64,000 nucleotides of DNA from Lichenostomus cassidix (lineage: Eukaryota; Chordata; Aves; Passeriformes; Meliphagidae), in NCBI GenBank assembly GCA_008360975.2, contig CM039193.1:4020501-4084500 (forward strand). Direction: 5' to 3'. Positions 1 to 11,905 of the stretch are shown here, in pieces. Under the pieces are notes generated by a model. The model made no database searches. It was not told the DNA's origin and saw nothing but the letters and a program-made list of their open reading frames with translations. The position numbers were made by a program, and so were the translations under genes. Position 1 is the first letter of the stretch. Each line of letters begins with the position of its first letter.

Positions 1-3000
1 TACTCCAGATCTTTGCCTCTGCACCACTGCACTAAATAAATTAACAAGTTATCAACAAGACTGCCAGGCCACTATGGGCTCCCCATTACTGAGGCTGTCA
101 TTGCCACTCAGGGCTCTGCTGGAACGTGACAACTTCACAGCAGAAGGTCACTCCCCCCAGTCACTCTCTCACTGCTGCTTGGAGGCAACTTTTCTGAGAA
201 ATGATTTGTTATGGTAGAGTCAGAGGCACATTTGTTAGTTAATTCATTCTGTAAAACTCAAATGAGATGAAAAACAAGCATAGATCTGACAAATGGCATT
301 TAATTATGTCTGAGCCTAAAATTCATAATACATATTTATGCTGCCCTAAGTCATTTGCAGCCAAGGTCCCTTTTATTCTCATAACTGAGTCCATTTGCTG
401 ATATGGGAAGAGGGTGTTGCTGATGGGTTACTCCATGTCCTTTCACTACTTTGTGCCATCCCCTGCTCTGCACAGGCCATGGGCTTTCCCCAGGCTTACA
501 GTACAGCAGTTCCCATGCTCTTATGATTCCATAGCCAGTGCAAATAATGCAAAGAACTTACAGGTACCCAATAGTTTTATCTTTAAAGATGAAAATTTCT
601 AATTTCTAATTTCTGACCACATCTTGTCTCCAACTTCTTTGTAGGTTTTTGTTTGAGGCTTGGAGTCTTGGAAGATACCAGGACTAGGACTATGTCCCTG
701 TCCCTACAACCTGTCACTATCAGGAAAAGATGTTTTCTGCAGTGGAGGTGGAGCTGCCTTTACAGTGACACGAGGAGATTGGGTTAGTACAAGCCAAGCA
801 GGAACATGTTGCACTGATGGTGCAGAGGTTTGAGAGAATGTACAAAGCACAGGCTCCTGGGAAATGGACACTGTCACATGTGGCTCGTTAGCACACTGAA
901 GCTCTGACCTAGCAAATATTTACATACCCTTAAATGCACATTTGAAAGGGCTAAATATACACCTGCTCCCCGCTTCAGCTGCCAGACGTCTCTAGACTCT
1001 GCATTTGGTGCAATGTCTGAAATATCTTTGACTCAAAAACATATGCTGCAGCTTTGCTGAAGATGTAGGTGTATTTTTATAATGGTTTCGTGCTGGTATT
1101 GTAAGAATAAGCTGGTTTTTAGGTCCTTCTCTCAACATGGCATAGAGGATCCATCCAGCATCCTGAGCAATGCCTGGCTGGAGAGAGACTGGAAAATTTT
1201 GACCTTCTTCCCCTCTGCAGCTTCCCTTTCCTCTCTGCAGAGCTAGGTACATTGGAAACACTGCCCATGACCCTGAGGCTCCTCCTGCCCTGCTGTGAGC
1301 TCCCACTCAGCCTGAGCATCCATCCCTCACCTCTACCACAAGACAGCAACCCCAAAGAGCTTCACCTGATCTCCTGAACAGGAGTCTCTAAGGACAATCG
1401 GCCACAGCAGCTCAGGAAGAAGTGATTCCCCACCTCCTGCCTGCCTGCCACACCAGCCCTGCCTCTCCTGGCAGCCTGGGGAAAGCTTTTGGTCCTCACT
1501 GACATCATTGCTCTGCTGAGCCACCGCAGCCACCACCTCCTCCCCTCCCCTCTCTTTTGGCATGCTGCCACCCAAACTCGCTGGGGAGCTTCAGGTTTTT
1601 TTGTTCTCTGGTGGGAAATTTCATTTGACCCTTTCAAGTGGGACAAGAACAGATATTAGATTTGTTGACGATTAAGTGCTTTTATCTGAATTCAACAAAA
1701 GAGGTACAATGAAAAGATTGCAGCTGTTGAGCAAAAGGACTGCACCTATTACGGAGTTCATATGCATTTACGAGTGGAAAATCAGTGAAGGCTCTTCTCA
1801 CCCTGGCAGATGTACCCTCCTTCCACAGAAAACATGTTAATCTCTCCCTCAGCTCTCCCTGCTCTACATATCTTTGGGAAAACGTGGTGTTTGACTGTCC
1901 TGCCAGATCTTACAATGATAGAACAGCTACTAGCTGGTGAAAACTACATGAAGGTGTTTTATTTTTCTGCAAGTCTTATAGGTCTCCTTCATGCAGGATG
2001 GGACAGCAATTTAGAACTCCAGATACCTCAGGTTTTAATTAAATTCTAAGACCACCATTGCCCTGGGGAATAGACACCTACATATGTTATACACATATTT
2101 AGAAAGATAGCTAAATAAACAGGTGGACAGAAAAATAGAAAAGAAGATCATAGATGAATAGATAGATGGATATATTTCAGTCAGAATTAGAATTAAATTT
2201 GCACTTATTTTCCTGATAAAGTCATACAGCTGCTAAAAAAGTATTTTCTAAAAATTAAGGTAACAAATCAACTCTGTCAGGAAGCAAAGGGCTAAGGCTT
2301 GGCAAGGAAAACTGAAAGGAACCCCAAACCCCACATAACTGTTATCTGACATCATACTGCAACTTGGTAGTAATGGCAATAAAGCATCTATTAACCAGAC
2401 AAAACCCTGATGAAATTTGTGGAAGGATATGGCTTGCAGTCAGTCAATCCTGCAAAAGTAACAAGTTTTAGCCCTTATCCCAGTGAGCCATGGACACTGG
2501 AGCATGCTTGGAAAGGAACAGCAAACACTTTGCAGCCTCACCAAGGTGGCCCAGGCACTGGGTCAGAGTCTGAGCTAAGAGCTAAAGAGAGCATGACCAT
2601 CCCTGAATTCCTGCCCTGTGGCAGTGCCCAGCACAGCTGGCAAGTGCCAGAGCCCCACAAGGAGGCTTTCACTGGTGCCACTTGGACTTCCCTTAGAAAC
2701 ACTCTGAGAGTCCAGGCCTGCTGGAGCACAGTTTGTGTTGGCTTGTTCTCCCGTGAGCCTTGCTCAGGAGATGGAGAAGGCACCAGGAATGCTCCACACG
2801 CTGCTTAGCACTGGGTGTCTGCAGAGAAACGTGGAGCTCCTGTTCAGAGGGAATTTCCCTGGCTCCTTTTCGGAGCCTTGCATTCATTTGCAAAGTCATG
2901 ATTACACCAGACAAGCAACAACCATTAGGATTAACTAATAATTTATTCCTAGCAGCTTGTCTCTTAGTAAGGTCTTGCAAACTTAATTTACATTCTTACA

Positions 3001-4580
3001 CATCCAAGCAACAGATTTCTACTTGGAATAAACCATGGTATGTTAAATTACTGATATACTATATGTAACTCCCAAGCAACAATAACATATGCATTATTTG
3101 ATTTAGGTTTTTGGTTTTGGTTTGGTTTTTTTTTTTTGCTGACCCTAGACTATTTCCAAGACTATGAAAGCTGTTGCAAAATTCAGATGAAGAGTGCAGA
3201 ACTCACCCAGTAGGTGCAAAGCCACAGATCCCTGCCCCCAGAACATTAGAGATGCCTTTCTCACCTTGCTGGTTTCCAAATGCAGAGCTCCAGGTGCACC
3301 ATCGTGGCTCTGAGTTTGAGGTTCAGAGCACTTTTGTGGACATTCAGCAAAGCCTGCAGCAAAACCATGGAAATTTTTTTTCATTGACTTCCCCACAATT
3401 CAGCATTTGCTTCGCACTGATGAATGAAGTAAATGTTCAGCTGATTACTTCATGCAGCTTCTAGTCCCAATATTAAACCATTGCTTCATTCTCTATTCCT
3501 GTGCCCTTACCAAATAGTAGTAGATTATTTCATGGGATAATCTCATTTTCCTTCCCTTCTTCCTGTGCCTTTCTAAGGCAGCCCTGGAGTTGGCAGAAAA
3601 AAACAGGCACAACCAATAAACTAGACATAGAGTAATCAGGGAGTTTAGGCTCCTTCCTCATCCCAAGTGGCTCTGGCAGTTTCCTTTCATTCTTAAACAT
3701 TGTTTGTATTATTTACACAGCTGCTCCACTAACTTTTTCTTGCTATATGTTTATTTCTTACTATTTTTTTTTTTTTTTTAGGTTTCATTCTTTAGATTTT
3801 AGAGCAGCGTCGATTTCTTTTTGCCACTTCAAAAATTATTTGCTTGTAATTAAACCCACAAATCCAATAGTGTCTAAATGTAAGAGTGACCTGTGTTTAC
3901 GAGGGGGACACAGGGGTAGGTTTTGAAAGCCGAACCACATCATTTCACCATCCATAATCAGTTTTTAGGGGTTTTCTATTATTATTTCAAGGACCAGGTG
4001 TCTCGAAAGGTATCATTTTTCTCACTAACTTTTGCTAGATGGTTTTAAAAAAGCTATTAATGCAGCTGTATGGGTTATAGCTGAGTGTGTGACTGCCTGC
4101 TGGATTTACACGCGCAATTACCCCAAAAGCACACAACCCTCCGAGACTCACACATGCAAAAAGCCTCTTGGCTGGAAAACTCTTGGCATGGATGCTCCAT
4201 TTCCATATGCAGTCACACTGAATATGCATATACATTAGGTGCAGCAGCACACACATTTTTCAAGCTGGAGGCCTTGGTGTGAACCTAAGGAAGAAAAGAA
4301 AAATGCTGCGAGAAAGGGGTTTAGGTCAAATTTAGTGAGCAAGGGTGAATTTGCTGGGTTGTGCACATGTGCTTTGTACCAAACAAATAATTTTCTTCAA
4401 TTAAATATGCAAAAATCTTGTGGATTTTTAGTTTTCTTGTTTATGCCTTTACATCTTTTGGATATTTATAATCTTCAATTTCTCTTTCTGTTTCTAATAG
4501 ATGAAAAACAGCCCAATGTAAATTTTCATCCAAAACTTCTAGACACCTTAACAGAAAAAAAGTGTTACTGAGTACTAACA
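1..4580. other. Non-coding stretch, no gene recognised
   Basis: I see no ORF with family resemblance and no RNA gene. Frames are broken every few tens of codons on both strands, and the longest ORF here is about 130 codons (2410-2808) with no recognisable motif. Minor simple sequence is present: a short GATA/GATG-rich patch near 2145-2170, G/T-rich sequence at 3106-3137 and a T-run at 3764-3779. The stretch is most simply intergenic or intronic vertebrate DNA. Confidence 0.7.
3764..3779. repeat. Poly-T run (16 T)
   Basis: This is an uninterrupted run of 16 T followed by AGG. It could be read as a pyrimidine tract plus AG acceptor on the plus strand, or as an A-tail on the minus strand. No retroposed body is visible next to it, so simple homopolymer is the safest call. 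Confidence 0.85.
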
Positions 4581-4670
4581 TGTTTGAAAATCAGGCAACC
4601 AAAGACTGTAAACATAGACTTAGGTGTCTGAATTTAGGCACCTATTTTTTAAAACCTTGGCTTTGAAAAT
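4581..4670. repeat. Decayed palindromic repeat (AGGTGCCT type)
   Basis: Two arms, 4621-4630 (TAGGTGTCTG) and 4635-4644 (TAGGCACCTA), are inverted repeats matching at 8 of 10 positions around a 4-base loop. They sit between TTTGAAAATC-like (4583-4592) and TTTGAAAAT-like (4662-4670) stretches. From memory, repeats with AGGCACCTA arms and GAAAATCTGGCC-like flanks recur widely in bird and reptile genomes. The family name is not certain. The mismatch level suggests a very old copy. Confidence 0.5.
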
Positions 4671-7600
4671 AAAGTATCTGAATGTATATAGCAAATATAA
4701 ATCACCAGTCACTTTTATTACATGTATGTTTATGTAAAGACCTTACAACACATTTTTAAAATGTAAACGTTCCTTAGTATGTTTAACTACGTGTCTAAAG
4801 AAGATGTAGGACAGAAAGAAAACAAAATTTGACAAATGTTTCTGATCAATCCTGAAGAAATCAATAGGAATTCGCTCACAGCATGATTTCATTTAACTTT
4901 CCATACTAGGAATAGTAACCTGGCTTTCTGTTAAAGCAAAAGCATTCATACCTCTTAGCGATTTAATTCTCATGTCAACATGTATCAGGCAGGCAGAGAA
5001 TGGGAAGGAGGAGTGGATGGAAACACACGGAAATTGTGAAGACTGAGCTGTATGGTCGGGTGACTTCATTTCACCAAAACTAGTTTTTAATAGAAAACGG
5101 AGTTTTCATTGAGATGCATATTTCGCTTCCCCTTTGAGGGAGCAGAAAGTGTTTCTCAAACCATCTTTTAATGTTTATTTGAAAAATATCTAACCCCCAG
5201 AAACTGGAACAGCTTGGTAGGGAAAAGAGAAAAAAGCCATTGAGTACTGACAACTGCAGCAGTTCCTTGGTGGGAGCCACAACCTGGAGGTGTGGGGTAT
5301 CTCCTGTCCATCAGCCATGCACCCCACAGCACCCTGGAGTTTGGTATCTCCATTGTGCATGCTGGTAATGTGCCACTGTCACACAAAGGAGGGACAACAA
5401 GAGAATGAAGCTCTTGTGGATGACCTTGATTTTTTAATTTTTTTTTTTTTGGCCAAAAAGGGAATTATTTTGGCCCATAACTCAAATACCACAACAGAGA
5501 ATTTTGTTTTGGAAATGTCATCAGTTGTGGGTTTTTTGTTTTTTTTTCCAAAAGTCAGACTCAAGTGAAGAAAGTCACTGCTTTCCACCTTCCCAAGCAA
5601 GGCAAGACTATTGGCACTCCAAGCTCCTATACTGAACTTGCTTCTACTCCCTTAGCAGACCAGAACCTTGCATGCTGTATGGAAACCAATGGAGCATTCA
5701 AACCCAGAGAACATCTGGTTTACAATATTTTCTTCTTGCTTTTTCATGGTTGTGCTCCTGGAAGCACATTTGGGTCCACAAGTGCGGGTGTGCACATATG
5801 TCTGTTCTTATTTATTCTAAATATAAACTGTTTTCTGAAAGGGCATTATTCATAGACAGATGAAAGAGCACTGTCCTTCTTAGAAGTCTGGTTCAAAACC
5901 TGAAGTTGACTCAGGGTGCCATATTGGACTAAACCAAAGTGTGGAAAGAGTGTTCTTCAAATTCTGAGAGATTGTGGGATGGAAAGTTATGGATAATAAA
6001 AAAGATCTCAGCTTTGCTGCTTCATTGAATCCCCAGTTATATATAAAGCAGATGTCATCTTTGCAAAGAAACAGCATCAGCCAGTGGCATCTGAGAATGA
6101 CATTGCTTTGAAATGCACCTATCTGTGTACACACAAAATTATGTGTGCTCACACACACAGTCTATATGGCTTAAACACAATGATTTATTATGATTTTTTC
6201 CATCAGAAGCCAGATTTGACTGACCATAGAATTCATAGAAAAAAAAAGACAAAAAAATGTTTTACTTTCAGGCTGAACTGATGAGTGAGCCTGCAAAAGG
6301 AAACACCACAAAATCCAGTTTCAGTCCAACAAGCTGAAAAGGCTCTATTATTATGATCTTTATTTTCATTATTTTTGTGGGCAAAGTATGAAGCAAAATA
6401 GCTGTGTCTGTTTAGCTGCCTGAACAATAGAAAAGTTTATGCAGCTCTTGAGCTGAAATGTTTTTGACAGTTTTCAATTTTAGCTCTTTTGATTTGGTAA
6501 GAAATCTGCAAAAATATGATTTTGAAAATCACCAGTTTCATGCTTTATTCCTTTCTCAAAATTAGACTATATTGTCCAACTCCACTTCCTGTGTCTGAGG
6601 GAATCCTAGAGAATAGCTGGGAAGAATCAGTGCTGGGCTGTTGCTTAGAAACTGCCTGGGTTTCTATAATATTGCCTGATGTAATAGTTATATTGCCCAC
6701 TTGCATCTGTTAACAAGCAATACAACAGAATCCACAGGTACCAATAAAGGAACAAACCTGGATTTAATTACTTTCCTTGAAAATTCATCAGTGCTTTTTC
6801 TAGCTTGGCAAAATGTTTTTCTCAGGTGCTAATTGATAAAATAGGCAATGTACTGCCTCTACATACATCTATTTTATTTAGATTTATTTATTCTGCCCCA
6901 GGGAAAAGATGTTGTTAAGAATGTAGTGTGTTAGTATAATTACAATTTTGCAATGCCATAGAAAGGTACGAGGTATGAGCTGTGGTTCTGTGGGATTTTC
7001 TTTGCTGAGAGCTACAGTGTGGCAATATGACCATTTTCTTAATGTGTTTTAAAGAGAAGTAATATGGGTGCCTTTGTAAAAGCAGTAGGCCAGGACATTT
7101 CTGTTGAGTTTTACTAGTAGACTCTCAGCAAAGCCCAAGCAACAGATGAGCTGACTTACCTTAGTAGTGTCAATATTCCAAATCCAGGGGTGTAAAAAGA
7201 GCAGATGCAATGATGAGAGCAATGAGATGAACTCCAGAACCATGTACACAAAAATGATGTACCTCTGTATTAAAAAAAAAATTAAAAATCAACTTTTAAG
7301 GTACAATAATGAAAGTTTCTCTCTTAAGAACAAGGACTACAATTTTTCCAGTGAAAGACAAGGTGCAAACACACATAATTGCTGATGTTGGGGTACAAGG
7401 GAAATACCCAAGAGTTAAGAGAACCAGCAATGCTTTGCAGTCCAAGCAGCTCATCCCTCACCTGAGTGTGACCCCAAGCCCAGCACAGCCCCTGGATATG
7501 ATGCTCTTCTCAGTCCTGTGGCCCTGCCATGGTGAGAGATATGTTCACTGGTGTACACTGTCCTCAGAGCACACGTTCCCTCCTCACGTGGGAGTTTCAC

Positions 7601-7992
7601 ACTCCTTTTGGAGGCTCCCAACTGAGGCACTTTTACAAGCCCACCCCCAGCAATTGGCTTCCTGCATTTAGAGGAGACAAAACAAAATTATTTCAGCCCA
7701 ACCCTCAGTTATTAAGCGTGGGGGAAAGCACAGGAAGAGTTGTAGGGAAGAGTAGACTCCGTGACAGTTACTTTTCATAAGTAAATCTTACTCATGGGAA
7801 CGCGTCTATTGCTTAGATAGATTACATTTGGCTCTGTCTGGGGGCCTAGATTTGTGAGGGAAAACAGTTTAAACTCCTGGTTTGCCGTTCCACTTGTTCT
7901 CAGCAGGCAGAGGAGTCGTGTTGGAGTTGCAGAAGATGAGGTTGTTCAGCGACAACAAACGCGGGGGTGGATGCTCATCGCCAGGCGTGGGG
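4671..7992. other. Non-coding stretch, no gene recognised
   Basis: No coding or RNA gene is seen. The stretch is AT-rich with short homopolymers (T-runs near 5440 and 5540, A-runs near 6240 and 7270) and a short TGTG/CACA patch at 6124-6160. The CATAGAATTCATAG string near 6225 only superficially resembles a reversed CR1 tail and does not continue into CR1 sequence. Confidence 0.7.
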
Positions 7993-8042
7993 ATTTGGGA
8001 ATGCAACTCACATTAGCGTTAATGGGAGTTACACGCGTAAAT
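7993..8042. repeat. Palindromic repeat, 22+6+22 architecture
   Basis: A left arm of 22 bases (7993-8014), a 6-base loop (AGCGTT, 8015-8020) and a right arm of 22 bases (8021-8042) form an inverted repeat. They match at 16 of 22 positions by hand count, including AACTC-CATT against AATGGGAGTT next to the loop. The copy at 23103-23152 has identical arm and loop lengths, and its right arm matches this one at 16 of 22 positions, so the two belong to one family. The AATGGGAGTT core is typical of an ancient amniote palindromic repeat; the family name is not known to me. Confidence 0.6.
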
Positions 8043-8569
8043 CCCTGCCCTTCAACATGATAATACATAATATACCCCTTAATTTTTAATTCACCAGGGT
8101 CTCAATTTTAAAGCATTTTCATATAGTTTGTCCTAATTATAATCATTTTTAATGACAGCTTAAAAATTTCACATGACTGTCTTATCGCGTACGGTACTTA
8201 ATTTCTCAAGTGAACAGTTTCCATGTGGTGTATTCTGGGAATTTTGAGGACTAAAACACCAAGAAAAAAACTACTTTTTATAATCAAATGAGATGTTATT
8301 ATTCCACTATGTTTTATATAAACCGGAACAGAGTTTCTCACAGTAATGGTGACCATTTTGGAAAGTACTTAAAACTAAGACATTTTCTTGTTTTGGAATG
8401 TTATTGGGTTAATCTCAATCTCATGGACCAGGGCACATGGTCTACTTCTCATAGCCAGTATTAATGTAAATTAGTAGGTAATAACTACCTAGTGCAGGCT
8501 TTGGGGAGGTTTCAGCCTATGAATAATTTTTCATTTTCTCTAGGACTTGATAAACTCTAAATTTACAGG
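8043..8569. other. Non-coding, nothing recognised
   Basis: AT-rich single-copy-looking sequence with no gene, RNA or repeat that I can identify. Confidence 0.6.
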
Positions 8570-8745
8570 TACAACGTAATTATTATTTTAGTAAATGTTA
8601 GTAATATCACAATTATAATATGATTAATAATATAATAATACAATATTGTGTCATTATAGAATACAATTATATATTTTTACATTATATTATGTTATTATAT
8701 ACCTTTAATATATTAATAATAATATATTAATTATTATGTTGACAT
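8570..8745. repeat. AT-rich low-complexity tract
   Basis: About 175 bases are almost entirely A and T, built from short AATAAT, ATTATA and TATTAA units with few G or C. The tract has no fixed period, so it is low-complexity DNA rather than a clean microsatellite. Such tracts can act as easily unwound or matrix-attachment DNA, but nothing in the sequence proves a role. Confidence 0.85.
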
Positions 8746-11629
8746 TCAGGAGACAAACACTGACACATTGAATTTGAAGGAAATATGGCCAAGTTTAGAG
8801 TACAGCCACACACCCCGAATCAAGTGGTTTTTTTACCTCAACACCTCATTTGTGCAGGTAAAACAATAATTACTGGAGTAACTGGTCCTGCATCACCCAC
8901 ATACCAGAGGACCATGTGCCATGAGATTAGCATCCAGAAATGTGCCAAGGATCTGCCTCACCATTCCATGTGCCCCACCAAGCATCCCTGCATTGGCCAA
9001 TGGGAAACCCAACCATGACAGCCACAGCCACAGAATTAGACCAGCAACTGCTCTATGTCCCATTTGAAGTATTTCCCTGCTCTCCAGCCAGGCCTTTGAG
9101 TTCTCTTATTTCAGTTTCTTGAGCTAATGGTTTTCTAGTTTGCCTTCATGTTGACTAAACCGAGTCCTGCTTTATTTTTAGTTCTTTGCTTTCAGAGGGA
9201 GCAATATATTTTTTACTACTTACAGGTATAGAAAGGGCTGCTGCCAGAAAATACATGATGAAATAGCAGGCAAAGATTTCAAAACCAAACGAAGTGACTT
9301 AAAAACATAAGTGCCATTTTCAAGAGTGATGGAGGGCTTAGATACCAAGTACCATATTTAGTAATAGATTTTAAAAAGTAATTACTTACCTAAGGAGAGC
9401 ACGTATGACTTTAAAAAAAAATTCTCAACAATTAGCATTAGTAATTAATAATACTTTAAATGTTTGATTTCAACTGTGCTCAAGAAGTCATTTGTTTAGT
9501 CATGGGAGAAAACACTCCTGTATGCCCTGAGGTTACTAGATTTCTTTGGACATCCTCATTCTGAACAATTTAGGAGTGTGAATAGGACTTGGACTTTTGT
9601 CATGAGACTGTCCTTGAAAGTTCTGCCTGAAAACAAACTTTGTCCTGCAGTTAAATTTTGGATATGTCTACCTTGCTTTCCGCTAGCGGGAAAGAAAGGA
9701 AATGGACTTTATCTTAAACCACACAAAAATGTTGGACTGCACTAGAATGTATATGTCCATGTTTTATATATCCTCTAATTACTGAACAACCATGACTATA
9801 GAGGGGAAATAACGTGCCAAATTAGTAGCCTTCAAACTGTCGCTTTTTATAAAGAGTAAATGATAAAAAGAAATGTAGCACTCATTTGTTAGTCATTTTT
9901 ATGGGGAGCTTTAATCCGTTTTGTGTGTAGACTCCAGTTGTTGGTATTGTTTCCACTAAAAGAAAAAATAATTTGGCTGCCGCTGCAACATTTTAAGCTT
10001 TCACTGTTACTATAAAAACAATCCCCAGGAGATTTTTTTTTTAGTCTCCTTGTATTGCTGGTTTGCAAGGACTTAGGAAGTAAAAGTTTAAAACGGCCTG
10101 GTAACAGACAAATCACTTTTAAAAGCCAGCATTGTACTGGCCTGGGAGTGCTACAGGAAAAGCTACTTTAAAAAAAAAAAAAAAAAAGGAAAATGCAACA
10201 GTACAAAAGCTAAGCAAGCCTAATTATTTTTTAAACAAATATATGGAGGTCATCTAAACTATGAATGCATGAGAGGCCTTTTCCTACATGTGAATTGTCA
10301 GATCCATGCTGGATAGGCATCCAGGCAGAGCTCGGCTTTGTAACGCTGCTCCCAGTAGGAAGGCATCTCAGCGTTTGAGTAATGTACTTTAAAACAACAA
10401 CGTACTTTTTCTGAACACATTAAGGGTGAAGTTTTCAAACTGGGGTACCTAAAGATAGATCTGTCTTGTGACAGCACAGAGCTATCTCTGGTCAAGAGTT
10501 TTGGTGTAGCCTGGGGCTTTTTGGGTAGGTGTGTTAAATCACAGATTTTCAGCGACTGCAGCTAAAACTTTGTGATTTTCTAATTTTGGTGGAGAGGTTT
10601 GTCTGTAATGAAAGTGCTGCCTGAGGTCTTCAAAATATTTCAAATAAATAGACAGGGCTTTTCAGTGGAGTACATGAAAGAGAGGAGAAAAAACTCCCAC
10701 TGGGATTTAAAGAGATTTGGGTGTTCAGCTCCTATAAACTCCCTCGAAAATCCCAGTTCTCTTTCGTAAATGACGGCTGAATCTCGACAGATTTGGTGGT
10801 TCATTTTGGCTCATTGTCTGCATCCGCTCAGGCTGGAAGCTGGCCCGGGAATTTCGTTAGACCATGAGAAGTTTCCAGGAGAGTTTTCAGCTCTTGGTTC
10901 CCAGGTATCTGAGGCTTTGCCACTTCCACTTCCCCCAGCCAGAAAACGCAGAGACGTGCAACCATTTGCAAAAAAGGCTGGCCAAACCCTTTCTGAATCA
11001 AAGGAATATTCATGTTTTGGATCAAAGACTGGGGGAAGGATTTGACTAGCTCCTGCATTCTCTGTCCTGTGCTGCCAATGTCTGGTCCTAAATTATATCC
11101 ATTGGCCAACGCAGAACATCTTATTGAGGTTATTTTTTAGCACAAGTAAAATAAATAGTATCAGGTTTTGATCCTTAGAAGGAACCATGCAAACCCGTTC
11201 TTTAGCATATCTTGTTTTTAAGACTCCAAGTCTCCATTTTCAAATCACTGGGTCTAGAGCCAGGCTCCAAAATATATCTTGACGCATGCAGCCAAGCAAT
11301 CATCTTTCTATGGAAAACCGCTGAGCACCTGCTGCTGCTCCTCCTGACGCCCTTCTCATGGCAAACTAAGTCACTTCTGCACGGGCCAAGCACCTCCATC
11401 TGGCCTCAAAGAACTTTCCAGGACCTGAGAGCAACTGAGGAAGGCTCAGCCCTAGACATCAGCATGGATGCCTTAGGCTGGGGTGGCTCTGGGAGCTCTA
11501 GCTGTGGTCCAGGCACGCAGCTTGTGCAGAATAAAAGGACAATCACTGTGTCAGAGGGCTCACACTGGATGTGCCAGACTCCACATTACACTCTCAAAAG
11601 GCTAAAACAACGCTCTGGCAATTAGCACG
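8746..11629. other. Non-coding stretch, no gene recognised
   Basis: No coding or RNA gene is seen. It contains the A18 run at 10170-10187. A weak palindrome-family remnant may lie near 10429-10450 (GTTTTCAAAC followed by GGTACCTAAAG). CpGs are slightly more frequent at 10770-10960 and 11280-11390, but not dense enough for an island. An ORF of 137 codons at 11212-11625 resembles nothing known to me. Confidence 0.65.
10170..10187. repeat. Poly-A run (18 A)
   Basis: This is an uninterrupted run of 18 A. No processed-pseudogene or SINE body is recognisable immediately upstream, so I call it a simple homopolymer. Confidence 0.85.
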
Positions 11630-11905
11630 TGTAAAGCCCTCAGCTATTTATGTCCTAGGAAATAGCTTGGATTTTATTATTTTTGGGTTAAGCCATTCCA
11701 AACGGCAAAGCAGCAGTTATTTGTCTGCCATCTATTGATGTGCTGTCTTGATCTCTAATCGAGGCCGAGGGGGATACATTTCCACCTTTAATCCTTCAAA
11801 CTTTCTAATGCTTTCATGTACAAATGTATACAGTAACTTGGCATTAGCATTCCACAAATATGCAAATTGTCTGTCAGATTGGACAGGCTGCATGCATTTG
11901 AAGTT
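11630..11905. promoter_or_regulatory. Candidate conserved non-coding element
   Basis: The block is AT-rich but complex, with no simple repeats. It carries a canonical octamer ATGCAAAT (11860-11867, POU-factor type), a GTCAGATTGGACAGG stretch with TGACAG/TGTCA-like MEIS/TGIF cores around 11870-11890, and isolated CpGs (ATCGAGGCCGAGG at about 11758-11770). These features are usual in vertebrate enhancers. Conservation cannot be tested here, so this is inference from texture and motifs only. Confidence 0.3.

Noticed and set aside
6225..6250. CATAGAATTCATAGAAAA as a reversed CR1 tail
   Set aside because: The following bases do not continue into CR1 3' sequence (no GGTTGGAA-like stretch), so it is chance similarity plus an A-run.
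10170..10187. Poly-A run as the tail of a processed pseudogene
   Set aside because: No gene-like or SINE-like body precedes it on either strand, and no target-site duplication was seen.
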